A DNA stretch of 52,444 bases from a bacterium (lineage in GTDB: Bacteria; Bacillota; Clostridia; Lachnospirales; Lachnospiraceae): contig JAUNJY010000031.1 of NCBI GenBank assembly GCA_030535455.1, positions 1 through 52,444 of the forward strand. The letters run 5' to 3'. This document shows, piece after piece, positions 16,519-25,547 of the stretch (position 1 is its first letter; each line of letters starts with the position of its first letter). Below the pieces are notes generated by a model. It saw only the letters and a list, made by a program, of their open reading frames with translations, was not told the origin of the DNA and did not search any database. The translations under genes were made by a program, and so were the position numbers.

Positions 16519-16640
16519 AATACATAGAAATGTTCTCTTCGAGAAGATTCCTATGTATTAAAAAGGCTTTCTAAAAAACAGAAAGCCAAGATGCACACTC
16601 ACTCGAAAGGAAGATGTCACTGTCGTGACTGATTTTAGCA
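16519..16640 (+). repeat. Composite intergenic hairpin repeat, copy B, inside the thiC leader
   Basis: H1: AATACATAG (16519-16527)/CTATGTATT (16551-16559) with a TTCTCTTCGAGAAG apex. H2: GGCTTTCT/AGAAAGCC (16565-16587). Box ATGCACACTCACTCG. H3: GTCAC-TGTC-GTGAC (16616-16629), where copy A has GTCGC/GCGAC, a compensatory G-C to A-T pair. It lies between the riboswitch terminator and the thiC ribosome site, so it is part of the thiC mRNA leader. Confidence 0.75.
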
Positions 16641-16676
16641 AAGAAAAAGCAAATGGAAAAAGGGAAGGAGTATATA

Positions 16677-17984
16677 ATGGGATATACAACTCAAATGAAT
16701 GCTGCAAGAAAAGGCATTCTTACAAAAGAAATGAAAGCAGTGGCCAAAAAGGAAATGATGGATGAGCAAGAACTGATGAGTCTTGTTGCAGAAGGGAAAA
16801 TTATTATCCCTGCAAATAAGTTACATACATGCATAGAGCCAAACGGAATTGGCTCCATGCTTCGAACGAAAATAAATGTAAATCTAGGTACGTCAAGAGA
16901 TTGTAAAGATCTTTCCATGGAGTTAGAGAAGGTCAATAATGCAGTAGAAATGGGCGCAGAAGCAATTATGGACCTAAGTTCTTATGGCAAGACACAGGAG
17001 TTTAGAAGGAAACTTACCAAGGAATGTCCAGCAATGATTGGAACGGTGCCTATTTACGATGCTGTAGTGTATTACCATAAGCCACTAAAAGACATTACAA
17101 CCAAAGAGTGGTTAGATATTGTAGAAATGCATGCAAAAGATGGTGTGGACTTTATGACGATCCATTGCGGCATTAATAAAAATACAGCAAGCCGTTTTAA
17201 GGAAGCAAAACGACTTACCAATATTGTCTCTAGAGGGGGATCCATTATCTTTGCATGGATGGAAATGACCGGAAATGAAAATCCATTCTATGAGCATTAT
17301 GACTGGCTGCTGGAAATCTGTCAGAAATATGATGTTACCTTAAGCTTAGGTGATGCATGCAGACCAGGATGCCTTGACGATGCTTCGGATATTTCTCAGA
17401 TTGAAGAGTTAATTACACTTGGCGAGCTTACTAAGAGAGCATGGGAAAGGGATGTCCAGGTGATGATCGAAGGTCCTGGACACATGCCACTGGATCAGAT
17501 TGAGGCAAACATGAAAATTCAGCAGACAATCTGCAAGGGTGCACCGTTCTATGTACTTGGGCCTTTAGTTACCGATGTTGCTCCAGGCTATGACCATATC
17601 ACGGCTGCAATCGGTGGTGCTATTGCAGCAACTTACGGGGCATCCTTCCTCTGTTATGTCACACCTGCAGAGCATTTACGTCTTCCGGATGTAAATGATG
17701 TGAAGGAAGGTATCATTGCATCCAAGATTGCTGCTCATGCAGCAGATATTGCAAAAGGTGTAAAAGGCGCCAAAGACTGGGATACTAAGATGAGTACTGC
17801 ACGTAAGAAACTGGACTGGGAGACAATGTTTGATCTTGCAATCGATCCAGATAAGGCTAGGGCATATCGTGCTTCTGCCAAACCAGAAAAAGAGGATACC
17901 TGTTCTATGTGCGGCAATTTCTGTGCAGTCAAGAATATGAACCGTATCTTAGATGGTGAAATCGTTACCATTTTCGACGAATAG
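16677..17984 (+). CDS. thiC: Phosphomethylpyrimidine synthase ThiC, short form
   Basis: A 435-residue radical-SAM enzyme that converts aminoimidazole ribotide to HMP phosphate for thiamine. Its length matches the short form of anaerobes and archaea rather than the 600-residue proteobacterial form. Conserved stretches include [31 protein letters not shown] and [15 protein letters not shown]. The C-terminal cluster motif reads [10 protein letters not shown]2CX3C, one residue shorter than the textbook CX2CX4C. ATG 16677 is chosen because GAAGGAG lies 7 nt upstream; the longer frame from 16653 lacks a site. It is controlled by the upstream TPP riboswitch. No other thi gene is nearby. Confidence 0.97.
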   Translation: MGYTTQMNAARKGILTKEMKAVAKKEMMDEQELMSLVAEGKIIIPANKLHTCIEPNGIGSMLRTKINVNLGTSRDCKDLSMELEKVNNAVEMGAEAIMDLSSYGKTQEFRRKLTKECPAMIGTVPIYDAVVYYHKPLKDITTKEWLDIVEMHAKDGVDFMTIHCGINKNTASRFKEAKRLTNIVSRGGSIIFAWMEMTGNENPFYEHYDWLLEICQKYDVTLSLGDACRPGCLDDASDISQIEELITLGELTKRAWERDVQVMIEGPGHMPLDQIEANMKIQQTICKGAPFYVLGPLVTDVAPGYDHITAAIGGAIAATYGASFLCYVTPAEHLRLPDVNDVKEGIIASKIAAHAADIAKGVKGAKDWDTKMSTARKKLDWETMFDLAIDPDKARAYRASAKPEKEDTCSMCGNFCAVKNMNRILDGEIVTIFDE

Positions 17985-17999
17985 AAGAATATTTAAGAT

Positions 18000-18034
18000 G
18001 GTAAGATGTTCCGTTGAACTTACCTTATTTTTCT
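18000..18034 (+). terminator. Terminator after thiC
   Basis: GGTAAG-ATG-TTC pairs with GAACTTACC through a short bulge, and the sequence then continues with a broken T-run (TTATTTTT). Confidence 0.7.
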
Positions 18035-18093
18035 ATTATCATTTAGGGTAAGAAAGAACAACCGAAAGAGGTAGTAGAAGAATAAGGAGTTTT

Positions 18094-19242
18094 ATGGAAC
18101 AATTAAAAGCGTATAAGAAACAGCTGGAACTGGTTTCTGGTTATTCCATTCTTACTTTATGCGATGTAGGTACTACCTATGAAAAGCAAGAAGAAAAAAT
18201 AGAGGAGTTCGTAGTAGATCGAATTGAATACTTGATCGAAACGTGTAATAAATATAAAAAGCAGATTAAGAAAATGAACGAGGGAACTCCATTTATATGG
18301 ACAGATGAAAATCAGCGTACCTATGGAGGCGTTCGACTTAATGAAACCACATTATTTGTGGTTATGTGGTGCCAGCGTGCCAATACCACATCGTTCTATT
18401 CCTTGCTCTGTCTGATTGCAGGCAGAATTCAAGGAAGCTTGTATCAGGAGAAGGATATCGTTGTTCTCGACCAGAAATGCAGAAAGTTATTTGAGCAAAA
18501 GCAAGTGGTAGATATAAATGAGTTGCTAGATAAGGAATATGAACAGTCTCATCATAGTTATGCAGATGAAGAAAAACTTTTTCAGATCATCATGGATGGA
18601 GATGTGGAAGGATTTCAAAAGGTAGTGGACAGCGGCTTCTTTAAGCATGTGGGAATTACATCAAAAAATCCGGTAACCCAGCAAAGAAATCTTTGTATTA
18701 CATTTATTGCACTTGTGACGAGGGCAGCGATCAAAGGACAGGTTCCGTCAAAAACGGCCTATGAACTAAGTGATGAGCTTTTGATGAAGCTGGATGCCAT
18801 GCATTCTGCCCAGCAGATTTATTTATTTATGATGCAGGCAATCCATACATTTATCGAGCTGGTACAGACGGAAAAGGAGAAGCGTACTAGTAATAACTAT
18901 ATTGAACAGTGTAAGCTATATATTGGGAAGTATTATAAGGAGAAGATAGCCATTGGCGATATTGCAGACTACCTGGGACTGAATAGTTCATATCTATCCC
19001 ATATTTTTAAAAAAGAGACAGGTATGACCATTAATGAATATATTCAGCAAGAGAAGATTAAAGCGGCAAAATACCTGCTTTCTAACTCAGACTTTGATAT
19101 CTTAACCATTGCGCACCATTTGTCCTTCAGCTCCCAAAGTTATTTTGGTAGTGTATTTCGAACCATTACGGGAGAAACTCCACAAAAGTATCGAGATAAA
19201 AACAAAGTTAGAGAGCTGTCAGAAGAAGACGTAATTTGGTAG
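18094..19242 (+). CDS. AraC-family transcriptional regulator
   Basis: A 382-residue regulator. The C-terminal ~100 residues are a standard AraC pair of helix-turn-helix units (CKLYIGKYYKEKIAIGDIADYLGLNSSYLSHIFKKETGMTINEYIQ... and LTIAHHLSFSSQSYFGSVFRTITGETPQKYR, about 275-375). The N-terminal ~250 residues are helical, with no cupin, membrane or receiver motif that I can recognise; this layout is common in Clostridia. AAGGAG lies 7 nt upstream of the ATG. Its target is not obvious: the next gene cluster downstream (cystine-type symporter and flavoprotein) is on the same strand and separated by 480 bp. The start of transcription was not located. Confidence 0.85.
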   Translation: MEQLKAYKKQLELVSGYSILTLCDVGTTYEKQEEKIEEFVVDRIEYLIETCNKYKKQIKKMNEGTPFIWTDENQRTYGGVRLNETTLFVVMWCQRANTTSFYSLLCLIAGRIQGSLYQEKDIVVLDQKCRKLFEQKQVVDINELLDKEYEQSHHSYADEEKLFQIIMDGDVEGFQKVVDSGFFKHVGITSKNPVTQQRNLCITFIALVTRAAIKGQVPSKTAYELSDELLMKLDAMHSAQQIYLFMMQAIHTFIELVQTEKEKRTSNNYIEQCKLYIGKYYKEKIAIGDIADYLGLNSSYLSHIFKKETGMTINEYIQQEKIKAAKYLLSNSDFDILTIAHHLSFSSQSYFGSVFRTITGETPQKYRDKNKVRELSEEDVIW

Positions 19243-19329
19243 AAAAAGTAGAATATTATCAATAAAAGTATCAAAAGTCTAAAAATAATGATAAAAAACA
19301 AAGAATTTTAATAAATTAAACCCTATTAA

Positions 19330-19471
19330 TGTAGTATTATATATCTAACGACAGGAGCAATATTCCAGTTATTGCTACTAACGTACGCAACTTATGATTA
19401 CTGCTAAATAAGTTGAAATTCCAATTCAATATATTATCCTTGAAAAGAGAGCTCTGGGGGCTCTCTTTTTT
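19330..19471 (+). ncRNA. Candidate small RNA or leader with terminator
   Basis: An intergenic stretch with three hairpins: AGCAATA-N6-TTATTGCT, CAACTTAT-N12-ATAAGTTG (8 bp, perfect), and a strong terminator GAGAGC/GCTCTC followed by eight Ts (about 19445-19471). AT-rich possible -10 sequence precedes it (TATTATAT near 19334), but no good -35 is visible. It matches no riboswitch class I can recognise. It is transcribed separately from the downstream symporter, which has its own promoter. Confidence 0.4.
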
Positions 19472-19474
19472 TTG

Positions 19475-19612
19475 CTCTATAAGAAAGTTCTCTCCGAGTC
19501 CTTCCTTATAGAGTAAAAAAAAGGCTTTCAAAAAACAGAAAGCCAGCTTGCACACTCACCCGATGGAGAGAAGACACTTTGTTCATTGAGGAAACTTTTC
19601 TTCGAACAGCCA
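19475..19612 (+). repeat. Composite intergenic hairpin repeat, copy C (rearranged)
   Basis: H1: CTCTATAAG (19475-19483)/CTTATAGAG (19505-19513). H2: GGCTTTC/GAAAGCC (19523-19544), closely matching copy B. Box CTTGCACACTCACC. The H3 module and the 5' half of H4 are missing, leaving GACACTTTGTTC. A second H1-like apex (AGGAAACTTTTCTTCGAACAGCC) starts at about 19589, so two copies may be fused here. Confidence 0.65.
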
Positions 19613-19620
19613 TCTATTAA

Positions 19621-19678
19621 AAAAATGTAAACAAAAACAAAAATTTTTATTTACATTTTTGGTTAAGCCGAGTATAAT
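19621..19678 (+). promoter_or_regulatory. Promoter of the symporter operon, -35 box inside an inverted repeat
   Basis: TTTACA (19650-19655), 17-bp spacer, TATAAT (19673-19678). The -35 box lies in the right arm of a perfect inverted repeat, AAAAATGTAAA (19621-19631)/TTTACATTTTT (19650-19660). A regulator bound to this dyad would overlap RNA polymerase. Confidence 0.75.
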
Positions 19679-19724
19679 ATCACATATTAAACATAGTAGA
19701 TTAGTATGAATTGAGGAGCGTATG

Positions 19725-21089
19725 ATGAAAAGCAATACATTTTTAACAGATTTCTTGCAACTTAGTAACTATAAAACCATCCTTTTTATTGTCGTATTAG
19801 TAGCGGCAATGGGGATTATTCGATATATGGAGAAGCGAAAGATTAAATTCTGTTACCGCATGATTACAGGATCCGTGGCCGGGCTCTTGCTTGGAGGCAT
19901 AATCCAGTTTGTAGCAGGTTTTCCAAAAGATCCGGGAAGCATAGGCTGGCTGAATGAAGTTTCTAGCTGGTATGGACTAGTTGGAAATGGATATATGGAT
20001 TTATTAAAGATGCTTGTTGTACCATTAGTATTTTTCTCGATTGTTCGTGTAATCATGAATATGCAGGGTGAAAACCTTGGAAAGATGACAGGAAAGACAA
20101 TCGGTATGTTAGTAGGAACCACGTTGATTGCAGCAATCATCGGTATTTTCCTTGCCAGCGTATTTCAGCTTGGAAATGGACTTACAATGGAAGATAAGTC
20201 TGCTGAAATTCGTGAACTTAGTACAATGGTAGAGACATTTCGTGGATTGCTTCCTGCCAACGTGGTAAAAGCCATGGCGGAAGGAAATGTAGTAGCAGTG
20301 GTTATCTTCGCCGCATTTATTGGTGTTGCCATTCGCAGGCTTACAAAGAAATACAGCGATGTGATTGAACCATTTGTAAAATGGGTAGAGGCATTTTACA
20401 AGATCATCTTAAGTGTTGCCATGACAGTAATTAAATATATGCCATATGCTGTAATTGCAATGCTTTCTAATACGATTACATCAAGAGGTGTTGGCGTGTT
20501 AGCATCGGTAGCAATGTTTATCGTAGTTACGTATCTTGGTATTGCGCTTATGTTTGGCGTGCATCTTATCATTGCAGCAATCAATGGTGTCAGTCCGATT
20601 GCCTATATTAGAAATGGTATGGAGCCATTGTTGTTAGCATTTACATCCCGTTCAAGCCTTGGAACACTTCCTGTCTTAATTGAGACATTAGATAAGAAGT
20701 TTGGGGTAAATGAAGGGGTAGCAAGTTTTGTCGGAAGTCTTGGATGTAATATGGGTATGAATGGATGTGCCGGTCTGTATTCTGCTCTAGTAACGGTAGT
20801 ATTGGCACAGATTACAGGAGTACCAATGGACTTAAGCTTTTATTTAATGCTTGCAACCGTAATTGCAATCAGTTCCTTTGGTATTGCAGGTCTTCCAGGT
20901 GCAGCAACCATTTCGATTTCAGTAGTTATTTCAGGAATGGGAATGGGAGAATTCTTCCCATTAATCGGTGCAATCGTAGCAATTGATCCGATCCTTGACA
21001 TGGGAAGAACTTTATTAAATGTTAGTGGAACCATGGTAAGTGCCATCACAGTTGGAAAATCAATGAGCAAGAAGCAAGGAGAAAACTAG
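19725..21089 (+). CDS. tcyP: Cation-coupled dicarboxylate/amino-acid symporter, TcyP-like (L-cystine uptake)
   Basis: A 454-residue DAACS-family membrane transporter with about nine transmembrane helices. Family motifs: LLKMLVVPLVFFSIV in TM4, AFTSRSSLGTLPVLIETL (re-entrant loop with the Ser-rich motif), GCNMGMNGCAGLY in TM7, and DPILDMGRTLLNVSG at the end. The overall layout, with an N-terminal pair of short hydrophobic segments and the SRSSLGTLP form, is closest to B. subtilis TcyP, an L-cystine carrier. ATG 19725 has GAGGAG 6 nt away; ATG 19722 is possible. It is followed after one base by a flavin disulfide reductase gene, which supports a disulfide substrate. Confidence 0.75.
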   Translation: MKSNTFLTDFLQLSNYKTILFIVVLVAAMGIIRYMEKRKIKFCYRMITGSVAGLLLGGIIQFVAGFPKDPGSIGWLNEVSSWYGLVGNGYMDLLKMLVVPLVFFSIVRVIMNMQGENLGKMTGKTIGMLVGTTLIAAIIGIFLASVFQLGNGLTMEDKSAEIRELSTMVETFRGLLPANVVKAMAEGNVVAVVIFAAFIGVAIRRLTKKYSDVIEPFVKWVEAFYKIILSVAMTVIKYMPYAVIAMLSNTITSRGVGVLASVAMFIVVTYLGIALMFGVHLIIAAINGVSPIAYIRNGMEPLLLAFTSRSSLGTLPVLIETLDKKFGVNEGVASFVGSLGCNMGMNGCAGLYSALVTVVLAQITGVPMDLSFYLMLATVIAISSFGIAGLPGAATISISVVISGMGMGEFFPLIGAIVAIDPILDMGRTLLNVSGTMVSAITVGKSMSKKQGEN

Positions 21090-21090
21090 G

Positions 21091-22425
21091 ATGAGAGTAA
21101 TCATTATTGGTGGAATTGCAGCAGGAATGAGTGCTGCAGCAAAGCTTAGACGAGCTGATAAAGAGGCAGAAATCATTGTATTTGAAAAGAAGGACTATAT
21201 CTCATTTGGTGCATGTGGGCTTCCATATTTCGTAGGTAATTATTTCGAAGAGAAGGAACGTATGCTTGTAAGAACCAAAGAACAGATGGAGAGTCTTGGA
21301 ATTAAGGTTAATTTAGAGCATGAGGTGATTGCCGTTGACGCAGACAACCACATGGTAAAGGTGAAAAATCTTTCGGATGATAGCGTAAAGGAAGAGCACT
21401 ATGATAAATTATTGATCGCAACGGGAGCAAGGGCAATTCTTCCATCCATGGAAAATAGCGATCTTGCAAATATCCATGTATTGCGTTCCTTAGAAGATGG
21501 AGTGCAGGTAAAAGAACTATTTATGTCGAAAGAAGTGAAGTCTGTAGGCATAATAGGGGCAGGATTTATTGGTCTCGAAGTAGTTGAGGCGGCAAAGAAG
21601 TTAGGAAAAGAGGTTCATGTATTCCAACTGAGTGACCGTATACTTCGAGAAGTCTTTGATCAAGAGGTAACAGAGCTTTTAGAAGAAGAGTTAAGAAGCG
21701 AAGGCGTGCATCTTCATCTAAATACTCAAGTACTTGGATTTGAAGGCGATGATAAGGTTAAGAGAATTGTAACTAAGGACGAAGTGATTGAAACAGATGT
21801 AGTGATTATAGCTACAGGAGTCCGACCAAATACGGAATTCTTAGATAGCACTTCCATTAAGAAGCTTGGAAATGGAGCAATTATTATTGATCAGGAAGGA
21901 AAGACTTCCTTAGAAGATATCTATGCTGCAGGAGATTGTGCAACGGTACCTCATTTACTTAAGGAGGAACCAGCTTACCTTCCCCTTGCAACAACAGCCA
22001 ATAAGCTTGGAAGAATTGTAGGAACTAATCTGGCAGGGGGACATGAAGTTTTTGAAGGAACCTTGGGTTCTAGCTGTCTTAAAGTGTTAGGATTAGAAGC
22101 AGGTCGTACAGGATTGTCCGAGGAAGAAGCAAAGAGACAGGGCTATAAGGTAAAGGCATCCTTTATTACAGATAAGAACCATACAGACTATTATCCAGGA
22201 CAGGAAAAAGTTTCGGTAAAGCTTATTTATGAAGCAGATACCTTACGACTCTTAGGAGGTCAGGTAGTTGGAAAATGTGATGCTGTACAGCGTTGTAATG
22301 TACTTGCAGCTTGTATCTATGCAAAGATGACGACAAAGCAGTTAGGTATGTTAGACCTATGTTATGCACCACCATTTTCAAGAACATGGGATGTTTTAAA
22401 TGTGTCCGGAAATGCATCTAAATAG
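21091..22425 (+). CDS. CoA-disulfide reductase / NADH oxidase-like flavoprotein
   Basis: A 444-residue FAD- and NAD(P)H-binding enzyme of the single-cysteine disulfide reductase group. FAD motif IIGGIAAGMSAAAKLRR (4-20). Redox Cys42 in SFGACGLPYFVG. NAD(P)H motif IIGAGFIGLEVVEAAKK (about 154-170). Second FAD motif EDIYAAGDCA. The C-terminal dimer domain ends in YAPPFS. Cys42 with a downstream Tyr-Ala-Pro-Pro is typical of CoA-disulfide reductases and water-forming NADH oxidases. It starts two bases after the symporter stop, so translation is coupled. Together they could import cystine and keep the thiol pool reduced; the exact substrate is inferred. Confidence 0.88.
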   Translation: MRVIIIGGIAAGMSAAAKLRRADKEAEIIVFEKKDYISFGACGLPYFVGNYFEEKERMLVRTKEQMESLGIKVNLEHEVIAVDADNHMVKVKNLSDDSVKEEHYDKLLIATGARAILPSMENSDLANIHVLRSLEDGVQVKELFMSKEVKSVGIIGAGFIGLEVVEAAKKLGKEVHVFQLSDRILREVFDQEVTELLEEELRSEGVHLHLNTQVLGFEGDDKVKRIVTKDEVIETDVVIIATGVRPNTEFLDSTSIKKLGNGAIIIDQEGKTSLEDIYAAGDCATVPHLLKEEPAYLPLATTANKLGRIVGTNLAGGHEVFEGTLGSSCLKVLGLEAGRTGLSEEEAKRQGYKVKASFITDKNHTDYYPGQEKVSVKLIYEADTLRLLGGQVVGKCDAVQRCNVLAACIYAKMTTKQLGMLDLCYAPPFSRTWDVLNVSGNASK

Positions 22426-22529
22426 AATTACAGTAAATTCCAGTAAAAAAAAGGAAAAACACATAAGAGATTTGGCAGAAGTGGTCGATTAATAATGTGA
22501 ATAGAATTATAATGTACTGGAGGATACGA

Positions 22530-24548
22530 ATGAAGAAGAGACGTTCTATAAAAACACGTATAGGTTTAGCATTAGGAATTAGCATTGCTTTATTCCTTGG
22601 AATTACAACATTTATGATTTATACGGTGACGAGTAAAAAGATCGGAACAATCAAAGAGGATAACATCTCTCTTATGGTTAAAAATACATCTATTGTAATA
22701 AGTGAAAGGCTTGAACAGTATTTAATTATTACAGATATGATCACAGAAAATAAAGAGATCAATGATCCTAATCAGGATTGGAACGAAAAGCTTAGCAAAC
22801 TTAATGAAGTAATTGAAATATATAACAAGAAGTATGGCATGCTCAGTATAGGATATATAACAAAAGAAGGTTATCTGAGAACAACAGATAATTTTGAAAA
22901 TGATATTTCTGATAGAGAATATTTTAAGAACCTTATGAATGGAGAAGATTATATTAGTAGTCCATCTTATAATAGCAATACAGGGAAGCAGATTGTATTT
23001 TTTGGAAAACCTATTGTTATTAACGGTGTTGTAGAAGGTGCATTCACCTGCTCTTTTGGGGGGGATTTTATTTCGGAACTTCTTGATGGAATGTATTACT
23101 TCGGGAATGGAAACGCCTATATTCTTAATACAGAAGGTACTGTGATTGGATCGCAGCAACATAAAGAGGTAGAAGATGCGTACAATCTGATCGAAGCATC
23201 TAAGACGGATGAAAGCTTAGCTGAAATCGCCCGCATTCAAGAGAAAATGATTGCAGGTGAAAATGGGATAGCAGTATTTGATGACGGTGATAAGAAAAAA
23301 ATCATGTACCAGACAATTGATAATTCTCAGGGCTGGTCATTGGCATTTCAGATTAAGATGTCAGATATGAATCAAGAGTTCTACACACTTATGAAAATAC
23401 TAAGCATATTTGGTGTGATAGGAATGGCCCTATTAACTGTCTTATTATATCTTATTACGGATAGAATTGCCAAGGCATTATTGGACTTAAAAGAGAAAAT
23501 CTTAATTTTTGCAGCTGGAGATTTTTCTCTTGAAGTTGAAGATAAGTATCTAAACATGAATGACGAGTTTGGTGATATATATAATGCGATTGCTAAAAGT
23601 AGTAGTGCTACGAAAAATGGAATGCAAGGTATTCAAAATCGTATAGAGGTACTGTCGGAAACTGCAGAAAATCTAGACAAAGTATCAAACGATATTGTGT
23701 TACGTTCTGAAGCAATTACGATTGCAATGAATGAGGCCGCTGCCGGAAATACAGACCAAGCATCTGCTATTGCTGATATCAGCCGTATGATGGGTGTTCT
23801 CGGAGATAATATTAACAATGTAAATGATAACATAAAAGAAATTGTTAAGATATCAACAAAAACAGGTGATAATATTGAGCAAAGCAGCCAGGTATTTAAA
23901 GAACTTGGGATATCATTAGAAGAGTTCGGAAGCACATTTCAAATGTTGTATCAAGAAGTAAATACGATGAGTGCTCAAATTGCTAACATAGGTACAATTA
24001 CGGAGACGATTAAGGAGATTTCATCACAAACAAACTTACTTGCGTTAAATGCAGCAATTGAGTCTGCTAGGGCTGGTGAGGCTGGTAAAGGTTTTGCTGT
24101 TGTTGCAGAAGAAATCAGAAATTTAGCAGAGGCAAGTGAAAACAGTGTAAATGAAATTGCTAAGATTATTGATACAGTATTACTCAGCGGAAGTAGTTTA
24201 TCAAACTCAACAAATCAAATGAATTCTAAGATGGCAGAACAAAAAGAACGAGTGGAAGTAACGAATGAAACATTTAAGAGAATTTCAGATTTGATTGGAG
24301 CAATTATTCCTATGACAAATATAATTGCAGAGGCCTCAAATGATAGTATCAGTAAAAAGGATGAGATGCTTATGCTTATAAACGGAGTAAGTGCAGTTTC
24401 TGAAGAGCTTGCAGCAACAACTGAGGAAGTAGCAGCAACAGCAGACGAATTTGGTACAACGAGCATAGTTGTAAAAAGGGTTTCTGAGGAAGTAGCAGAG
24501 AGTATCGTAGTATTAGAAGCTCAGCTTGCAAACTATAAGTTAGATTAG
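22530..24548 (+). CDS. Methyl-accepting chemotaxis protein
   Basis: A 672-residue transmembrane chemoreceptor. TM1 at about 12-32. An extracellular dCache-type sensor covers about 35-280 ([14 protein letters not shown]...[30 protein letters not shown]), with TM2 at about 285-307. A HAMP region follows, then a cytoplasmic signalling domain with the hairpin tip [39 protein letters not shown]. The DISDREYF stretch resembles the amino-acid or amine binding motif region of dCache sensors, but the ligand is unknown. ATG 22530 has TGGAGGA 6 nt upstream and is preferred over the GTG at 22497. It is transcribed after the symporter operon, perhaps on its own. Confidence 0.95.
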   Translation: MKKRRSIKTRIGLALGISIALFLGITTFMIYTVTSKKIGTIKEDNISLMVKNTSIVISERLEQYLIITDMITENKEINDPNQDWNEKLSKLNEVIEIYNKKYGMLSIGYITKEGYLRTTDNFENDISDREYFKNLMNGEDYISSPSYNSNTGKQIVFFGKPIVINGVVEGAFTCSFGGDFISELLDGMYYFGNGNAYILNTEGTVIGSQQHKEVEDAYNLIEASKTDESLAEIARIQEKMIAGENGIAVFDDGDKKKIMYQTIDNSQGWSLAFQIKMSDMNQEFYTLMKILSIFGVIGMALLTVLLYLITDRIAKALLDLKEKILIFAAGDFSLEVEDKYLNMNDEFGDIYNAIAKSSSATKNGMQGIQNRIEVLSETAENLDKVSNDIVLRSEAITIAMNEAAAGNTDQASAIADISRMMGVLGDNINNVNDNIKEIVKISTKTGDNIEQSSQVFKELGISLEEFGSTFQMLYQEVNTMSAQIANIGTITETIKEISSQTNLLALNAAIESARAGEAGKGFAVVAEEIRNLAEASENSVNEIAKIIDTVLLSGSSLSNSTNQMNSKMAEQKERVEVTNETFKRISDLIGAIIPMTNIIAEASNDSISKKDEMLMLINGVSAVSEELAATTEEVAATADEFGTTSIVVKRVSEEVAESIVVLEAQLANYKLD

Positions 24549-24572
24549 CCTAGAGAAGCTAATTTCTATATA

Positions 24573-24612
24573 TAAAACTTCTTTTACATAGAAAATGTAA
24601 AAGAAGTTTTTC
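24573..24612 (+). terminator. Terminator after the chemoreceptor gene
   Basis: AAACTTCTTTTACAT/ATGTAAAAGAAGTTT, a 15-bp perfect stem with a 5-nt loop and following Ts. Confidence 0.9.
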
Positions 24613-24684
24613 TTTGTTGAAACTTGTCAACAATCTATGGTAAAATTGATTTACATATTAGTACAAAGAGAGGAAATGGGATAG

Positions 24685-25362
24685 ATGAGTAGCTTACATA
24701 AAAATGGGGAATACCGCGAAAGCAATACGAGAGTAGAGCGTTTGACATTAATTGAACATTGGAAAAATCCAGTCCTTTCATTAATGAAAAATAATAGTCC
24801 GATTATAGATGGTGTGTTTGAAATCTTCCTTACCACTAACAGCATCAATGAGAAGGTTAAAACGTTAAAGAACAAGGAAGAATATTCATATTGCCAGGTG
24901 CCTGTAATCCAAGTAGTGGATGCAATTTTCAGTCAGACATGCAAAGGATTATCCATTCACGGATTAGCGCCAGAAGAATTATATATCACAAAGACAGATT
25001 TACGCCCAATTCAAGACCAGGCAGATACGATTGTGACATTTATGGCAGTTGCCGCGGAACGTCTGACAAAAGAAGATGCATTGAGTCGTTTATCAGAAAA
25101 AGAATTTTATATGCTAGGCAGCATTCCTGAGAAATTAAATCCTAAAGAGGATTTATATGAATTTGATACGGTTACCGTAGAAGACCACTCTTTTGTCAAA
25201 TTATTTATTACAAAGGACCATGCAAGAGAAAACAATGATCGAAACTTTGAAATTAGTAAATATACATTAAGTCAATTAGTGGAATTCTTCAGAGGACACT
25301 ATGGCTTAGCATTTGAACCAAAAGAGGAATACACTATAAGCTATCAGTCAGAAGAATTATAG
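24685..25362 (+). CDS. Conserved-type hypothetical cytoplasmic protein
   Basis: 225 residues with no signal peptide, membrane segment or motif I can assign. It is rich in charged residues, with a mixed alpha/beta pattern and scattered hydrophobic strands (TIVTFMAVAAERLTK, SFVKLFITKDHA). AGAGGAAATGGG precedes the ATG. It is monocistronic, between the chemoreceptor terminator and a strong inverted repeat (25396-25444). Codon use matches the neighbours, so it is very likely a real gene. I recall lineage-specific Lachnospiraceae proteins of this size but cannot name the family. Confidence 0.75.
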   Translation: MSSLHKNGEYRESNTRVERLTLIEHWKNPVLSLMKNNSPIIDGVFEIFLTTNSINEKVKTLKNKEEYSYCQVPVIQVVDAIFSQTCKGLSIHGLAPEELYITKTDLRPIQDQADTIVTFMAVAAERLTKEDALSRLSEKEFYMLGSIPEKLNPKEDLYEFDTVTVEDHSFVKLFITKDHARENNDRNFEISKYTLSQLVEFFRGHYGLAFEPKEEYTISYQSEEL

Positions 25363-25395
25363 TTTGTTTTGTCACTTAAGTTAGTGAAAAATAGA

Positions 25396-25444
25396 AATGG
25401 GAGATTTTATAACATTAGGATTTGTTATAAAGTCTCCCATTTGA
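25396..25444 (+). terminator. Long inverted repeat, probable terminator
   Basis: AAATGGGAGATTTTATAACA pairs with TGTTATAAAGTCTCCCATTT (one mismatch), with a 9-nt loop. The following T-run is poor (TTGAG), so it may be an inefficient terminator or a stabilising 3' structure. Confidence 0.6.
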
Positions 25445-25465
25445 GTTATAAAAACCTCTCATATA

Positions 25466-25495
25466 TTGACAATTTACATAAAAAAGGAGTATAGT
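25466..25495 (+). promoter_or_regulatory. Promoter of the SecD-P1-like lipoprotein gene
   Basis: TTGACA (25466-25471), 18-bp spacer, TATAGT (25490-25495). Confidence 0.65.
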
Positions 25496-25547
25496 AGATG
25501 TAAAAAAAAGGTAAAACATACGATATATTGTAGGAGGAGAGATAAAA

